From assembly GCA_964367685.1 (NCBI GenBank), contig CAYIYM010000032.1, positions 1 through 22,203 on the forward strand: DNA of 22,203 nt, given 5' to 3'. Position 1 is the first letter of the stretch. Each line of letters begins with the position of its first letter. A program made the translations under genes and the position numbers. Under the pieces are notes generated by a model. That model searched no databases. It was not told the origin of the DNA and was given only the letters and a program-made list of their open reading frames with translations. Origin of the DNA: CAUPWF01 sp964367685 (GTDB taxonomy: Bacteria; Bacillota; Clostridia; Lachnospirales; Lachnospiraceae). This document shows positions 1 through 7,262 of the stretch, in pieces.

Positions 1-462
1 TAAGTATCCAAAAGCATCTACTAAAATACTATAAATACTAGCGTCCGTAAATGAAAGTCTCAAAACTTTACCATCATGCATCTTCTTAGCATAATAATAA
101 GTTTCCTCACCTAAAGTATCTGATAACCTTCTATCTTCACCGCTAGTACCCTCTATCGCTTCGATAACCTCAGGCCTATTCAGATGATTATCCATTTGTT
201 CTATATCTTTATAATTATCAAATATAACACTTCCATCTTCATCTATTAATGTAATTCTGCTTGTGGTTGTGAAACGAGACATGTGTGCTTCATAGTTTTC
301 CGTTGCATCCGCAACACTTTCAATATATGACAATTCACTTTGAATATTCTCGACTTGTTGTCTGCTTAATTCATTATGTAAAGCAAATGTTACCATAATA
401 CTCAAAAGTAGAATTGAAAATAAGGTAACTCCCGTTATACTTCGAAAGATTCGTTTTTTCAT
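1..462 (-). CDS. phoR: PhoR-like sensor histidine kinase, N-terminal fragment (runs off the window edge)
   Basis: This open frame of 154 codons starts at ATG 462-460 and is still open at base 1, so only the N-terminal part is present. It begins MKKRIFRSITGV, followed by a hydrophobic stretch at about residues 9-28 that looks like a first membrane helix. The next ~120 residues are hydrophilic and would lie outside the cell as a sensor domain, including an ITLIDEDGSVIFDN strand typical of PAS/Cache-like sensor regions. No kinase motifs (H-box, N, G) fall inside the window. The ATG follows the phoP stop codon with no gap (GAATAAATG), implying translational coupling. Position after pstSCAB-phoU-phoP and the response regulator partner make a PhoR-type kinase the best call. 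The name rests on context and topology, not on seen catalytic motifs. Confidence 0.8.
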   Translation of the reverse strand, partial: MKKRIFRSITGVTLFSILLLSIMVTFALHNELSRQQVENIQSELSYIESVADATENYEAHMSRFTTTSRITLIDEDGSVIFDNYKDIEQMDNHLNRPEVIEAIEGTSGEDRRLSDTLGEETYYYAKKMHDGKVLRLSFTDASIYSILVDAFGYL

Positions 463-1134
463 TTATTCTCCCAACTTATACCCAACATTACGTATTGTTT
501 GCACTACATTGGCACCTTCGCCTAATTTACTTCGAAGTGTTCGTATATGTACATCAACTGTTCGGTTTTCACCATCATAATCATATCCCCATATTTTGTT
601 TAGCAAGTTGTCACGTGTTAAGACAACACCTTGGTTTTCAAATAGTAATCTAAGGATTTCATATTCTTTAAATGACAGTGTAATCTCTTCATTATTCACT
701 TTTACCACATGCTTTTTCGTATCAATCGACACATTTTTCATCGAAAGAATATGTTTATCTTCCTGATTCTTTTCACATCTCCTAAGTACGGCTTTGATTC
801 TAGAAACCATTTCCATCATACCAAATGGTTTCGCAATATAATCATCTGCTCCTAGATCCAGGCCAGAGACTTTATCAAATTCGCTCCCCTTTGCAGTAAC
901 CATAATAATTGGTATATCTTTTGTCGTTCTAGATTCTTTTAATTCTTTCAAGATTGTTAATCCATCTTTTTTTGGCAACATTATATCTAATAAAATCAAC
1001 TCTGGTGTGTCTTTTTTTAATGCAACATAAAGTTCTTCAAAATCAACAAAACCATAGGCTTCAAAGCCTATAGTTTTTAAAGTATAAATAATTAATTCTC
1101 TAATATTGTTATCGTCTTCTACGCAAAATATCAA
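463..1134 (-). CDS. phoP: PhoP/PhoB-type response regulator (OmpR family), TTG start
   Basis: This is a 223-residue two-domain response regulator of normal OmpR-family length. The receiver domain (about 1-115) has the acidic pair E6/D7-D8, phosphoacceptor D50 in LILLDIMLP, T80 in MVTAKG and K102 in AKPFG. The C-terminal winged helix (about 125-223) ends with the recognition region NRTVDVHIRTLRSKLG and the wing RNVGYKLGE. The frame can be extended 32 codons upstream, but that extension lies inside phoU and has no family resemblance. I choose TTG at 1134-1132 because GAAGGAG sits 9 nt upstream and the protein then starts MIFCVEDDNNIREL, as expected for the family. It starts 1 nt after the phoU stop and ends flush with the next gene's ATG. 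It probably activates this operon under phosphate limitation, which is inferred from context. Confidence 0.95.
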   Translation of the reverse strand: MIFCVEDDNNIRELIIYTLKTIGFEAYGFVDFEELYVALKKDTPELILLDIMLPKKDGLTILKELKESRTTKDIPIIMVTAKGSEFDKVSGLDLGADDYIAKPFGMMEMVSRIKAVLRRCEKNQEDKHILSMKNVSIDTKKHVVKVNNEEITLSFKEYEILRLLFENQGVVLTRDNLLNKIWGYDYDGENRTVDVHIRTLRSKLGEGANVVQTIRNVGYKLGE

Positions 1135-1135
1135 C

Positions 1136-1777
1136 TTATTCGTCTCCTTCGTGCTTACCTGTAATCGAGAATTCAACCCATTCAGAAATATTAGTAGCAT
1201 GATCTCCAATTCTTTCGAAATACTTTGCAACCATCAATACATACATTCCTTCTAGAACTCTTGTATTGTCTTCTGATACAAAATCTACAATATCTTTTTG
1301 AATTTGTTCAAATATGTCATCTACAAATTTATCATATTCAATTACTTTGTGGCAGTTTGTAAGATCATTTTCCACATAAGAATCAATACTATCTGTAACA
1401 ATTTTAATTGTTAACTCAGCCATAGTTATTAACTTCTCAGTTGTGTCCTTTAAATTGTGTATCATGCATATCTCTGCAATATCTCTTGCTTGATCACCAA
1501 TACGCTCCATATCAGTAATCATTTTCAAAGCTGCTGATATTTTTCTAAGATCTTTAGCAACTGGTTGTTGGCGTAATAGTCCCTTTAGACATACGTCTTC
1601 AATGATACGCTCTTTTTCATTTATTGCCTTTTCAATTTCAAATACCTTTTTTGCTTTCGCTTCATCTGTCTCTGATAATACTTGGGATGCAAGTAAAATT
1701 GCTTCTTCACACATCCCTCCCATTTCAATAATTTCCTTATGCAGCACTTCTAAATGTTTGTCGATTGGGCTTATCAT
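1136..1777 (-). CDS. phoU: PhoU phosphate signalling/transport regulator
   Basis: The 213-residue protein has the usual PhoU length and all-helical make-up, with two PhoU repeats. Each repeat carries a characteristic acidic metal-binding motif: around ITDMERIGDQARDIAEIC in the first half and AKYFERIGDHATNISEW in the second. These E/D..R..D motifs bind metal clusters in known PhoU structures. PhoU links the Pst transporter to the PhoR kinase, holding the kinase off when phosphate is plentiful. The ATG overlaps the pstB stop by one base (TAATG), and GGGAGG lies 8 nt upstream, so translation is probably coupled to pstB. The last codons contain the ribosome binding site for phoP. Confidence 0.97.
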   Translation of the reverse strand: MISPIDKHLEVLHKEIIEMGGMCEEAILLASQVLSETDEAKAKKVFEIEKAINEKERIIEDVCLKGLLRQQPVAKDLRKISAALKMITDMERIGDQARDIAEICMIHNLKDTTEKLITMAELTIKIVTDSIDSYVENDLTNCHKVIEYDKFVDDIFEQIQKDIVDFVSEDNTRVLEGMYVLMVAKYFERIGDHATNISEWVEFSITGKHEGDE

Positions 1778-2526
1778 TATCCAAACCTCCCTGTAATATA
1801 ATCTTCTGTTCTTTTGTCCTGTGGCACTGAGAATAAATCATCTGTCTTCGCAGATTCAATCACTTCACCTAATAAGAAGAAAGATGTATTGTCAGAAATA
1901 CGTACGGCTTGTTGCATATTATGTGTAACTATAACTATAGTATATTGCTTCTTTAACTGCATTGTCAACTCTTCAATTTTGGCTGTTGAAATAGGGTCAA
2001 GCGCTGAAGTTGGTTCATCCATAAGAAGTACCTCTGGATTTACTGCAAGTGCTCTTGCTATACATAATCTCTGTTGCTGTCCACCTGACATAGAAAGGGC
2101 TGATTTCTTAAGTCTGTCCTTTGTTTCTTCCCAGATAGCCGCACTTCTAAGACTTGTTTCAACAATCTCATCTAATTTCTTTTTGTCTTTAATTCCATGT
2201 GTACGTGGTCCATATGCAATATTATCATAGATACTCATTGGAAATGGATTCGGTTTTTGAAACACCATTCCTACACGTTTTCTTAATTCATTTAAATCCA
2301 CAGAATTAGAATAGATATTTTCTCCATCCAACAAAAATTCTCCTGTGATTTTACATCCTTCTACAAGATCATTCATTCGGTTTAAGCTCTTAAGTAAAGT
2401 AGATTTACCACAACCAGAAGGTCCGATAAATGAAGTGATTTCATTTTCTTTTATTGACAAGTTAATATCCTTTAAGGCATGAAAGTCTCCGTAATGAAGA
2501 TTCGCATTTTTTATTTCAAATTTCAT
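1777..2526 (-). CDS. pstB: Phosphate ABC transporter ATP-binding protein PstB
   Basis: The 249-residue protein is a full-length PstB ATPase. Visible motifs are Walker A GPSGCGKST (35-43), a Q-loop in GMVFQKPNPFPMSIYDNIAYG (the PNPFP segment is diagnostic for PstB), the signature LSMSGGQQQRL, Walker B VLLMDEPTSALD and the switch histidine in IVTHNMQQA. It powers phosphate import through PstC/PstA at the inner face of the membrane. The start ATG at 2526 lies 1 nt after the pstA stop, and the stop overlaps phoU by one base. No key residue is missing. Confidence 0.98.
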   Translation of the reverse strand: MKFEIKNANLHYGDFHALKDINLSIKENEITSFIGPSGCGKSTLLKSLNRMNDLVEGCKITGEFLLDGENIYSNSVDLNELRKRVGMVFQKPNPFPMSIYDNIAYGPRTHGIKDKKKLDEIVETSLRSAAIWEETKDRLKKSALSMSGGQQQRLCIARALAVNPEVLLMDEPTSALDPISTAKIEELTMQLKKQYTIVIVTHNMQQAVRISDNTSFFLLGEVIESAKTDDLFSVPQDKRTEDYITGRFG

Positions 2527-2527
2527 A

Positions 2528-3376
2528 TTAAACCCCTTTTGTAAGTTTTTTTGCTAAAAATGTAGATAAGCTATTAATTGCTACGATGATTACTAATAAC
2601 ACTGCTGCTGTTGCATAAGCTTTGTCGATGTGAAGTCCTTCACCTGTTAACATATACATATGAACTGCTAATGTTCTCCCACCTGTTTCGAAGATATCTG
2701 TTGCGATTCCTGTTGTTGTACCCGATGTATATAATAATGCTGCGGTCTCTCCGATGATACGACCTACTGCAAGAATAATTCCTGCTAAGATTCCATTTGC
2801 AGCAGATGGTAATACAATTACAAAAATCGTTCTTAACTTCCCTGCTCCAAGCCCAAAACTTGCTTCTCTAAAACTTGTTGGCACTGCTTTTAATGCTTCT
2901 TCTGTTGAACGAATGATAAGTGGTAATATCATAATTGAAATTGTTAAAATCCCTGAAATCATTGAGAAGCCAAATCCTACGAATGTTACGAAGAAAATCA
3001 TACCAAACAGTCCATATATAATAGATGGTATTCCCGATAATGTTTCTGCTGTAATTCTTATAATTTCTACAATTTTATTATCGCTTTTTGCGTATTCTAC
3101 AAGGTAGATTGCTGTAGCAATTCCTAATATAGCTGCAATACTCAAAGAAATAAAAATCATAATTAACGTATTAATAATCGATGGAATAATAGACATATTG
3201 TCTGAATTGTATTCAAGGTTAAAAATAGATGGTTTATCTGCAAATAAATTACCAATTTGCACCACTACTTCAGGTAATCCTCTCGCTATTATATATCCTA
3301 TTATATATAGCATAATGAATGCGGTCAATAAAGCAGCTGCATATACTAATATCTTTAATGGATTAACTCTTCTCAT
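2528..3376 (-). CDS. pstA: Phosphate ABC transporter permease PstA
   Basis: The 282-residue membrane protein has about six hydrophobic segments. It starts with a helix at about residues 8-32, followed by an external loop, then an MetI-type permease domain. The EAA loop reads EASFGLGAGKLRTIFVIVLPSAANGI and contacts PstB. The conserved GRIIGETAALLYTSG segment is typical of PstA. It forms the phosphate channel together with PstC. Its ATG overlaps the pstC stop by one base (TAATG), and its stop is 1 nt before pstB, so the genes are translationally linked. Confidence 0.97.
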   Translation of the reverse strand: MRRVNPLKILVYAAALLTAFIMLYIIGYIIARGLPEVVVQIGNLFADKPSIFNLEYNSDNMSIIPSIINTLIMIFISLSIAAILGIATAIYLVEYAKSDNKIVEIIRITAETLSGIPSIIYGLFGMIFFVTFVGFGFSMISGILTISIMILPLIIRSTEEALKAVPTSFREASFGLGAGKLRTIFVIVLPSAANGILAGIILAVGRIIGETAALLYTSGTTTGIATDIFETGGRTLAVHMYMLTGEGLHIDKAYATAAVLLVIIVAINSLSTFLAKKLTKGV

Positions 3377-4278
3377 TATTGCGACACCTTTCTCTTAATA
3401 ATTGAAAAACATAGATTAATAATTAAAATAAATACGAATAGCACTACTCCTGTCGCAATCAATGCTTCTTCATGTAAGCCTGAAGCATATTTCATTTCTT
3501 GTACAACGTTTGCAGTCATGGTTCGAATTCCTTTTAGTATATTACCTGTTAATCTTGCTTGATTTCCTGCAACCATAACAACTGCCATTGTCTCACCAAT
3601 TGCACGCCCAATCCCTAATACAACAGAGGCTAAAATACCTGATTTCGCCGAAGGAAGTACAACTCTAAATACCGCTCTTTCATGAGTAGCACCAAGTGCT
3701 CTTGCTCCCTCATAATAGTGATCTGGAACTGCTTGGATTGCGCTTTCACTTAAGTTAATAATCGTAGGTAAGATCATGATTCCCAGTAGGATACTTGCTG
3801 TCAAAATACTTTGTCCTGATGTATAAAGTGCCGTATTGCCTGTCATTTCTGCTAATCCATTGAAAAAATCTCGAATCAATGGAACTAGTACTACCATTCC
3901 AAAGAACCCATACAAAATAGATGGAATTCCTGCCATTAGGTTAATAACCACCTTTAGTGGCTTATATAATTTCGCCGGGCAATATTTAGTAATAAATACT
4001 GCTGTAAAAATTCCAACTGGAACTCCTATAAGAATCGCTCCTGTTGTTATGTAGATACTTCCTACTATCATTGAAAGGATTCCATATCTTGGATCCGCTT
4101 CATTTGTAGGTTTCCACTCTTTTCCAAATAGGAAATCAAAAAGTCCGATTTCTTGCATTGCTGGAATTCCATTTGCGAATAGGAACACACAAATTACTAA
4201 TACGCAAACGATTGAAATCATCGCAACAAATAAGAAAAATATTTCATAGCAGGCCTCTCGCCCTTTTTCTTTAATCAT
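3376..4278 (-). CDS. pstC: Phosphate ABC transporter permease PstC
   Basis: The 300-residue protein is a six-helix ABC permease. A first helix lies at about residues 14-36. A LFGKEWKPTNEADPRYGILSMIVGS loop region follows, which is characteristic of PstC. The EAA loop is EGARALGATHERAVFRVVLPSAKSGI, and GIGRAIGETMAVVMVAGN follows. It pairs with PstA as the channel. GGAGG lies 4 nt before the ATG. It is separated from pstS by 137 nt holding a strong hairpin, whereas it overlaps pstA by one base. Confidence 0.97.
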   Translation of the reverse strand: MIKEKGREACYEIFFLFVAMISIVCVLVICVFLFANGIPAMQEIGLFDFLFGKEWKPTNEADPRYGILSMIVGSIYITTGAILIGVPVGIFTAVFITKYCPAKLYKPLKVVINLMAGIPSILYGFFGMVVLVPLIRDFFNGLAEMTGNTALYTSGQSILTASILLGIMILPTIINLSESAIQAVPDHYYEGARALGATHERAVFRVVLPSAKSGILASVVLGIGRAIGETMAVVMVAGNQARLTGNILKGIRTMTANVVQEMKYASGLHEEALIATGVVLFVFILIINLCFSIIKRKVSQ

Positions 4279-4352
4279 ACTGCCTCCAACTTGAGTTTCA
4301 TTTTCTTTAGATACTATCTTAAATACTATCTTAGTCCTTTTCTTTACATAGA

Positions 4353-4383
4353 GATAAATTAGCAGTACTTCTGCTAATTTATC
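4353..4383 (-). other. Perfect hairpin between pstS and pstC, no T-tract
   Basis: A perfect 13-bp inverted repeat (4353-4365 against 4371-4383) encloses a 5-nt loop. In transcript sense it starts GAUAAAUUAGCAG and is followed by UCUCUAUG, not a U-run, so it does not look like an efficient intrinsic terminator. Lying just after the binding-protein gene, it is placed to protect the 3' end of a pstS-only mRNA or weaken read-through into pstC. That would give more PstS than permease. The role is inferred. A direct repeat of ATACTATCTTA (4311-4321 and 4323-4333) lies just before pstC. Confidence 0.75.
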
Positions 4384-4415
4384 AATTTATAATCTTTATT
4401 ACTGTATGTTGCTGA

Positions 4416-5297
4416 TTAGTTTAACTCGTTAAATAATGTAATTTCACCAACATAGATTTGTCTGATTTGCTCTAATGTTAAGTTGCTAAGACTGTTCTCA
4501 TTGTTAACTACAACTGCGATTCCATCCATTGCTAAAACTAAGCTATCTAACTCTGCTAATTCAGCTTCTTTTAATTCACGACTTGCCATTCCAATATCAA
4601 ATGTTCCGTCCATTGCACCTTCCATACCTGCTGAAGATCCGATACCTTCGATATTGATTGTTGCATTTGGATTTATTTCATTGTAGCTTTCTTTTAACTT
4701 CTCCATTAGTGGGTATACTGATGTAGAACCACCAATTGTAATTGTACCTTCTGGTGTTGTTGATGCATAATCAACTGATGTTATTTCTACTGGTACAAAT
4801 TTCTCATCTGCTACAATTGCTTGTGCATCTTCTGAAAATAGATAGTTGATAAAGTCTTCAGCCACTTCTGATTGATCAGTACCTTTTTTAACTGCAATGT
4901 TAAAAGGTCTTGCTACGCTGTATGATCCGTCTAAAATTGTCTCTACGCTTGGAGCAACATCATCAACAGTTACTGCTTTTACTGTATCATTCAATGATCC
5001 TAATGAAATATATCCGATTGCTGCTGGGTTAGACTCAACACTTGACATTACTTTACCTGTTCCATCTTGAATTTCCGCTTCTGCTAATGTCATATCGCCT
5101 GAACCATCATCAACTCCAGTGATTTCTGTAAATGCTCCTCTTGTACCAGATCCATCTTCTCTTGATACTACTGTAATTAAACCAGAAGCTCCGCCTGAAC
5201 TCTCACTTCCACCTTCTTCTGCCGTATCTGAACCTCCACATGCTGTTAAACCAAATGTTAATACTAATGTTAATGCACCTACAACTAATTTTTTCAT
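4416..5297 (-). CDS. pstS: Phosphate-binding lipoprotein PstS, apparently circularly permuted
   Basis: The 293-residue protein starts with a lipoprotein signal peptide (MKKLVVGALTLVLTFGLTAC, lipidated C20), then a Gly/Ser/Glu-rich linker to about residue 38. Residues 40-170 match the C-terminal half of ordinary PstS: SREDGSGTRGAF (45-56), GTGKVMSSV, AIGYISLGSLND (93-104), ARPFNIAV and FVPV. Residues 184-293 match the N-terminal half: GTITIGGSTSVYPLMEKL, IEGIGSSAGMEGAMDGTFDIGMASREL and LAMDGIAVVVNNEN, ending at VGEITLFNELN. The halves are therefore in swapped order, though every phosphate-binding motif is present. It delivers phosphate to PstCA outside the cell. AAGGAG lies 9 nt before the ATG. 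PstS identity is near certain. The permutation is read from motif order and would leave a complete ligand site. Confidence 0.96.
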   Translation of the reverse strand: MKKLVVGALTLVLTFGLTACGGSDTAEEGGSESSGGASGLITVVSREDGSGTRGAFTEITGVDDGSGDMTLAEAEIQDGTGKVMSSVESNPAAIGYISLGSLNDTVKAVTVDDVAPSVETILDGSYSVARPFNIAVKKGTDQSEVAEDFINYLFSEDAQAIVADEKFVPVEITSVDYASTTPEGTITIGGSTSVYPLMEKLKESYNEINPNATINIEGIGSSAGMEGAMDGTFDIGMASRELKEAELAELDSLVLAMDGIAVVVNNENSLSNLTLEQIRQIYVGEITLFNELN

Positions 5298-5362
5298 TTT
5301 TAAATTCTCCTTATAATTCTTTCTTATTTTAATTTATTTGCTTTTCTTTTCATCTAGTTATT

Positions 5363-5384
5363 GTGTGATGTTTCTTCGTCACAC
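5363..5384 (-). other. Leader hairpin in the pstS 5' untranslated region
   Basis: GTGTGA and TCACAC form a 6-bp stem with a 10-nt loop, lying between the predicted transcription start (about 5393) and the pstS start codon. There is no following U-run. It may stabilise the pstS leader. The stem is short, so it could be chance. Confidence 0.4.
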
Positions 5385-5399
5385 GTAACTTACTCTGCT

Positions 5400-5454
5400 A
5401 GTATAAAAAACTTATGTTAAGTGCAAAAGTATGCTTATGTTAAATCTATGTTAA
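5400..5454 (-). promoter_or_regulatory. pst operon promoter with PhoP-box-like TTAACA repeats
   Basis: Read on the minus strand, TTAACA occurs three times: 5454-5449, 5443-5438 and 5420-5415. Start-to-start spacings are 11 and 23 bp, close to one and two helical turns. A possible -10 box TATACT is at 5405-5400. No normal -35 is present at 17 bp, as expected for an activator-dependent promoter. Gram-positive PhoP boxes are tandem TT(A/T/C)ACA-like repeats about 11 bp apart, upstream of the -10, so this fits binding by the PhoP encoded downstream. The repeats are seen directly; PhoP binding is inferred. Confidence 0.7.
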
Positions 5455-5470
5455 GTCGCAAAACATAAGG

Positions 5471-5512
5471 AAAATAAAAAGAGAGAAACAACCCACCTGG
5501 ATTATTTCTCTC
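5471..5512 (-). terminator. Intrinsic terminator after the flavodoxin-ferredoxin gene
   Basis: GAGAGAAA (5481-5488) pairs with TTTCTCTC (5505-5512), and an inner AAUCC/GGGUU stem extends the hairpin. In the minus direction it is followed by TTTTTATTTT (5480-5471). It lies 4 nt after the stop codon of the 5517-6254 gene and separates that unit from the pst promoter. Confidence 0.9.
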
Positions 5513-5516
5513 AGTC

Positions 5517-6254
5517 TTAAAATTTTACATTTGGATTCACATATGTTTTCACTTTCTTTCCCTTATATTGAATCGCGTGTTTAGGACAGCGATTATAACA
5601 TGCCAAACAACCACAACAATGATCAGCGAATGTTATACTATCATCTTCCATAGAAACATTCTTCATTGGACAGACTCTAACACATTGTTCACATCGAATA
5701 CACTGATCCGTAACTGTAAAGTCTTTTGCCATCTTCCCTATTCCATCTTTATTCTTTTCTCTTACTTGATCAAGCCCCTTGAATATCCCCGACTGAAATA
5801 TCTGAGTTTCATTCTTTTCTATAGAAGAAGCAATTGCTTCAATCTCTCTTGGCACTTTTTTCAAGATAGATTGCTCCATAAAAGACGGCATCACTGCAAC
5901 AGTAGAAAAACTTAATGGCATTCTCACTTTATATATATTAAGTAAATTTAGTGATTGCTCTTTGAACATGGCTTGAGTTGTCGCAAATGCATTGGCAGTA
6001 AAACCAGCATAGTTAAAGATAACAATAAATTCCTTTTCTCTTAAAAACCCCAGCTTTTTAATAAATATTTCAGTTGGCAAGGCTACTCCAAATGAATATA
6101 AAGGTGTAATTATAATAATTCGATCATAATCTGCCAGTATCTGAATATCCATGTTAGCTAATTCAAATACATCACCTTCTATATGAGCATTCAACTTTTG
6201 TGTAATTTCTAATCCATTACCACTTGCTGAAAAATAACAATACGCTATCTTCAT
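5517..6254 (-). CDS. EFR1-type flavodoxin/ferredoxin fusion protein
   Basis: The 245-residue protein joins a flavodoxin-like N-terminal half to a two-cluster ferredoxin C-terminal half. The flavodoxin part (about 1-150) begins with KIAYCYFSASGNG, an FMN phosphate-loop-like segment, and includes the strand RIIIITPLYSFG. The ferredoxin part has two CxxCxxCxxxCP motifs: C185/C188/C191/C195 and C213/C216/C219/C223, enough for two [4Fe-4S] clusters. This is the EFR1 ferredoxin arrangement common in clostridia. It would pass electrons between a flavin and iron-sulfur partners in the cytoplasm; its physiological partner is unknown. A GGGAGAGG site precedes the ATG. It lies 25 nt after the AEC carrier gene and shares its promoter. 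Confidence 0.9.
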   Translation of the reverse strand: MKIAYCYFSASGNGLEITQKLNAHIEGDVFELANMDIQILADYDRIIIITPLYSFGVALPTEIFIKKLGFLREKEFIVIFNYAGFTANAFATTQAMFKEQSLNLLNIYKVRMPLSFSTVAVMPSFMEQSILKKVPREIEAIASSIEKNETQIFQSGIFKGLDQVREKNKDGIGKMAKDFTVTDQCIRCEQCVRVCPMKNVSMEDDSITFADHCCGCLACYNRCPKHAIQYKGKKVKTYVNPNVKF

Positions 6255-6279
6255 ATTCCTCTCCCTTCACTACCACTAT

Positions 6280-7200
6280 TTACAGTATCATTCCTATTAG
6301 GATACACCATAGTGGAATCATAAACATAGAAAATAAAGTCGTGAGCACTACACACTGTGTAGCGAATTCTTCATCACCTTTGTATTTCGTTGCTAAAATT
6401 GCAGTTGTTGTCCCTGCTGGCATAGAAGCTAGCAGTACAGATAAGCCTGTCAATAGCTCTGGTACGTTTGCAATTATACATACCAATAATACAAGTGCTG
6501 GTATAATTATCAAACGAATCAATGAAAACATTAAGGTCGTTTTTGTTATCATGCTTCGAATATTGCCTTCAGCGAAAATAGTTCCTATTAATATCATGGT
6601 AAATGGTGTCGCACATTTGCCTAAGCTATCCATTGTATTTTCTACCGGTACCGGCATGCCTGAATTAGTCAACATGAAAAAAACACCAATATAAATTGCC
6701 ACAATACAAGGGTGTGTTGCTACTTTTTTAATGGTTGTTTTTCTATCTATATTATCTGTGAAGAATGACACCCCCGCCGACCACATAACAATTCTCTGGG
6801 GAATCAAAAACAAAGAGGCATATAGTAATCCAATCGATCCATATACCCCTTCTGCAACTGGATTTCCAAGGAATCCAGCATTAGAACAAATAGTTCCATA
6901 TTGAAGAATCATCTTCTTTTCTCTAGGATAGCGATTATAAATCCACTTACTTGCGAGTATACACGCAAATTGCAATATGCATGAAATAACAATAATCTGT
7001 ATTCCATCTTGTAATATTTGCTCCGTAAATTCTAATCTAAATGCCATTATAATATTGCACGGCCATAATAACCCCAATACCAAATCTGTTAATACACGTT
7101 TATCCGTCTCTTCTATTATATTTCTCTTCCTTAAAAACACTCCTATTATCATTAATAGAAACATGGTAACTTGTAAATTCAATAAGTTTGTATAATTCAT
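6280..7200 (-). CDS. AEC-family (auxin efflux carrier-like) membrane transporter
   Basis: From ATG 7200 the protein is 306 residues, with about ten hydrophobic segments in two five-helix halves, as in the AEC/BART family. Features include an N-terminal helix with LLMIIGVFLRKR, CSNAGFLGNPVAEGVYG in the middle and ASMPAGTTTAILATKY near the end, both typical of these carriers. AEC members export or take up small organic acids such as malate or malonate, or auxin in plants; the substrate here cannot be told. An upstream ATG at 7224 would add eight residues but has no ribosome binding site and lies almost at the predicted transcription start. GGGAAGG lies 8 nt before the chosen ATG. It is the first gene of a pair with the EFR1 protein. 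Confidence 0.92.
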   Translation of the reverse strand: MNYTNLLNLQVTMFLLMIIGVFLRKRNIIEETDKRVLTDLVLGLLWPCNIIMAFRLEFTEQILQDGIQIIVISCILQFACILASKWIYNRYPREKKMILQYGTICSNAGFLGNPVAEGVYGSIGLLYASLFLIPQRIVMWSAGVSFFTDNIDRKTTIKKVATHPCIVAIYIGVFFMLTNSGMPVPVENTMDSLGKCATPFTMILIGTIFAEGNIRSMITKTTLMFSLIRLIIIPALVLLVCIIANVPELLTGLSVLLASMPAGTTTAILATKYKGDEEFATQCVVLTTLFSMFMIPLWCILIGMIL

Positions 7201-7233
7201 CCCCAAAGCCTTCCCTTTCCACAACCTCTCACT

Positions 7234-7262
7234 ATTATAAAGTTTAGGCTTTCAATATGTAA
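7234..7262 (-). promoter_or_regulatory. Promoter of the AEC carrier / EFR1 unit
   Basis: On the minus strand TTACAT (7262-7257) is followed after 17 nt by TATAAT (7239-7234), a good sigma-A-like promoter. The -35 starts right after the stop codon of the GGDEF-EAL gene. Transcription would start near 7227. No terminator is visible for the upstream gene, so read-through is also possible. Confidence 0.65.

Noticed and set aside
1135..1230. N-terminal extension of phoP to an ATG at 1230
   Set aside because: It lies inside phoU in another frame and does not resemble response regulators; TTG at 1134 has a good ribosome binding site.
7201..7224. Longer start of the AEC carrier at 7224
   Set aside because: There is no ribosome binding site, and it falls almost at the predicted transcription start.
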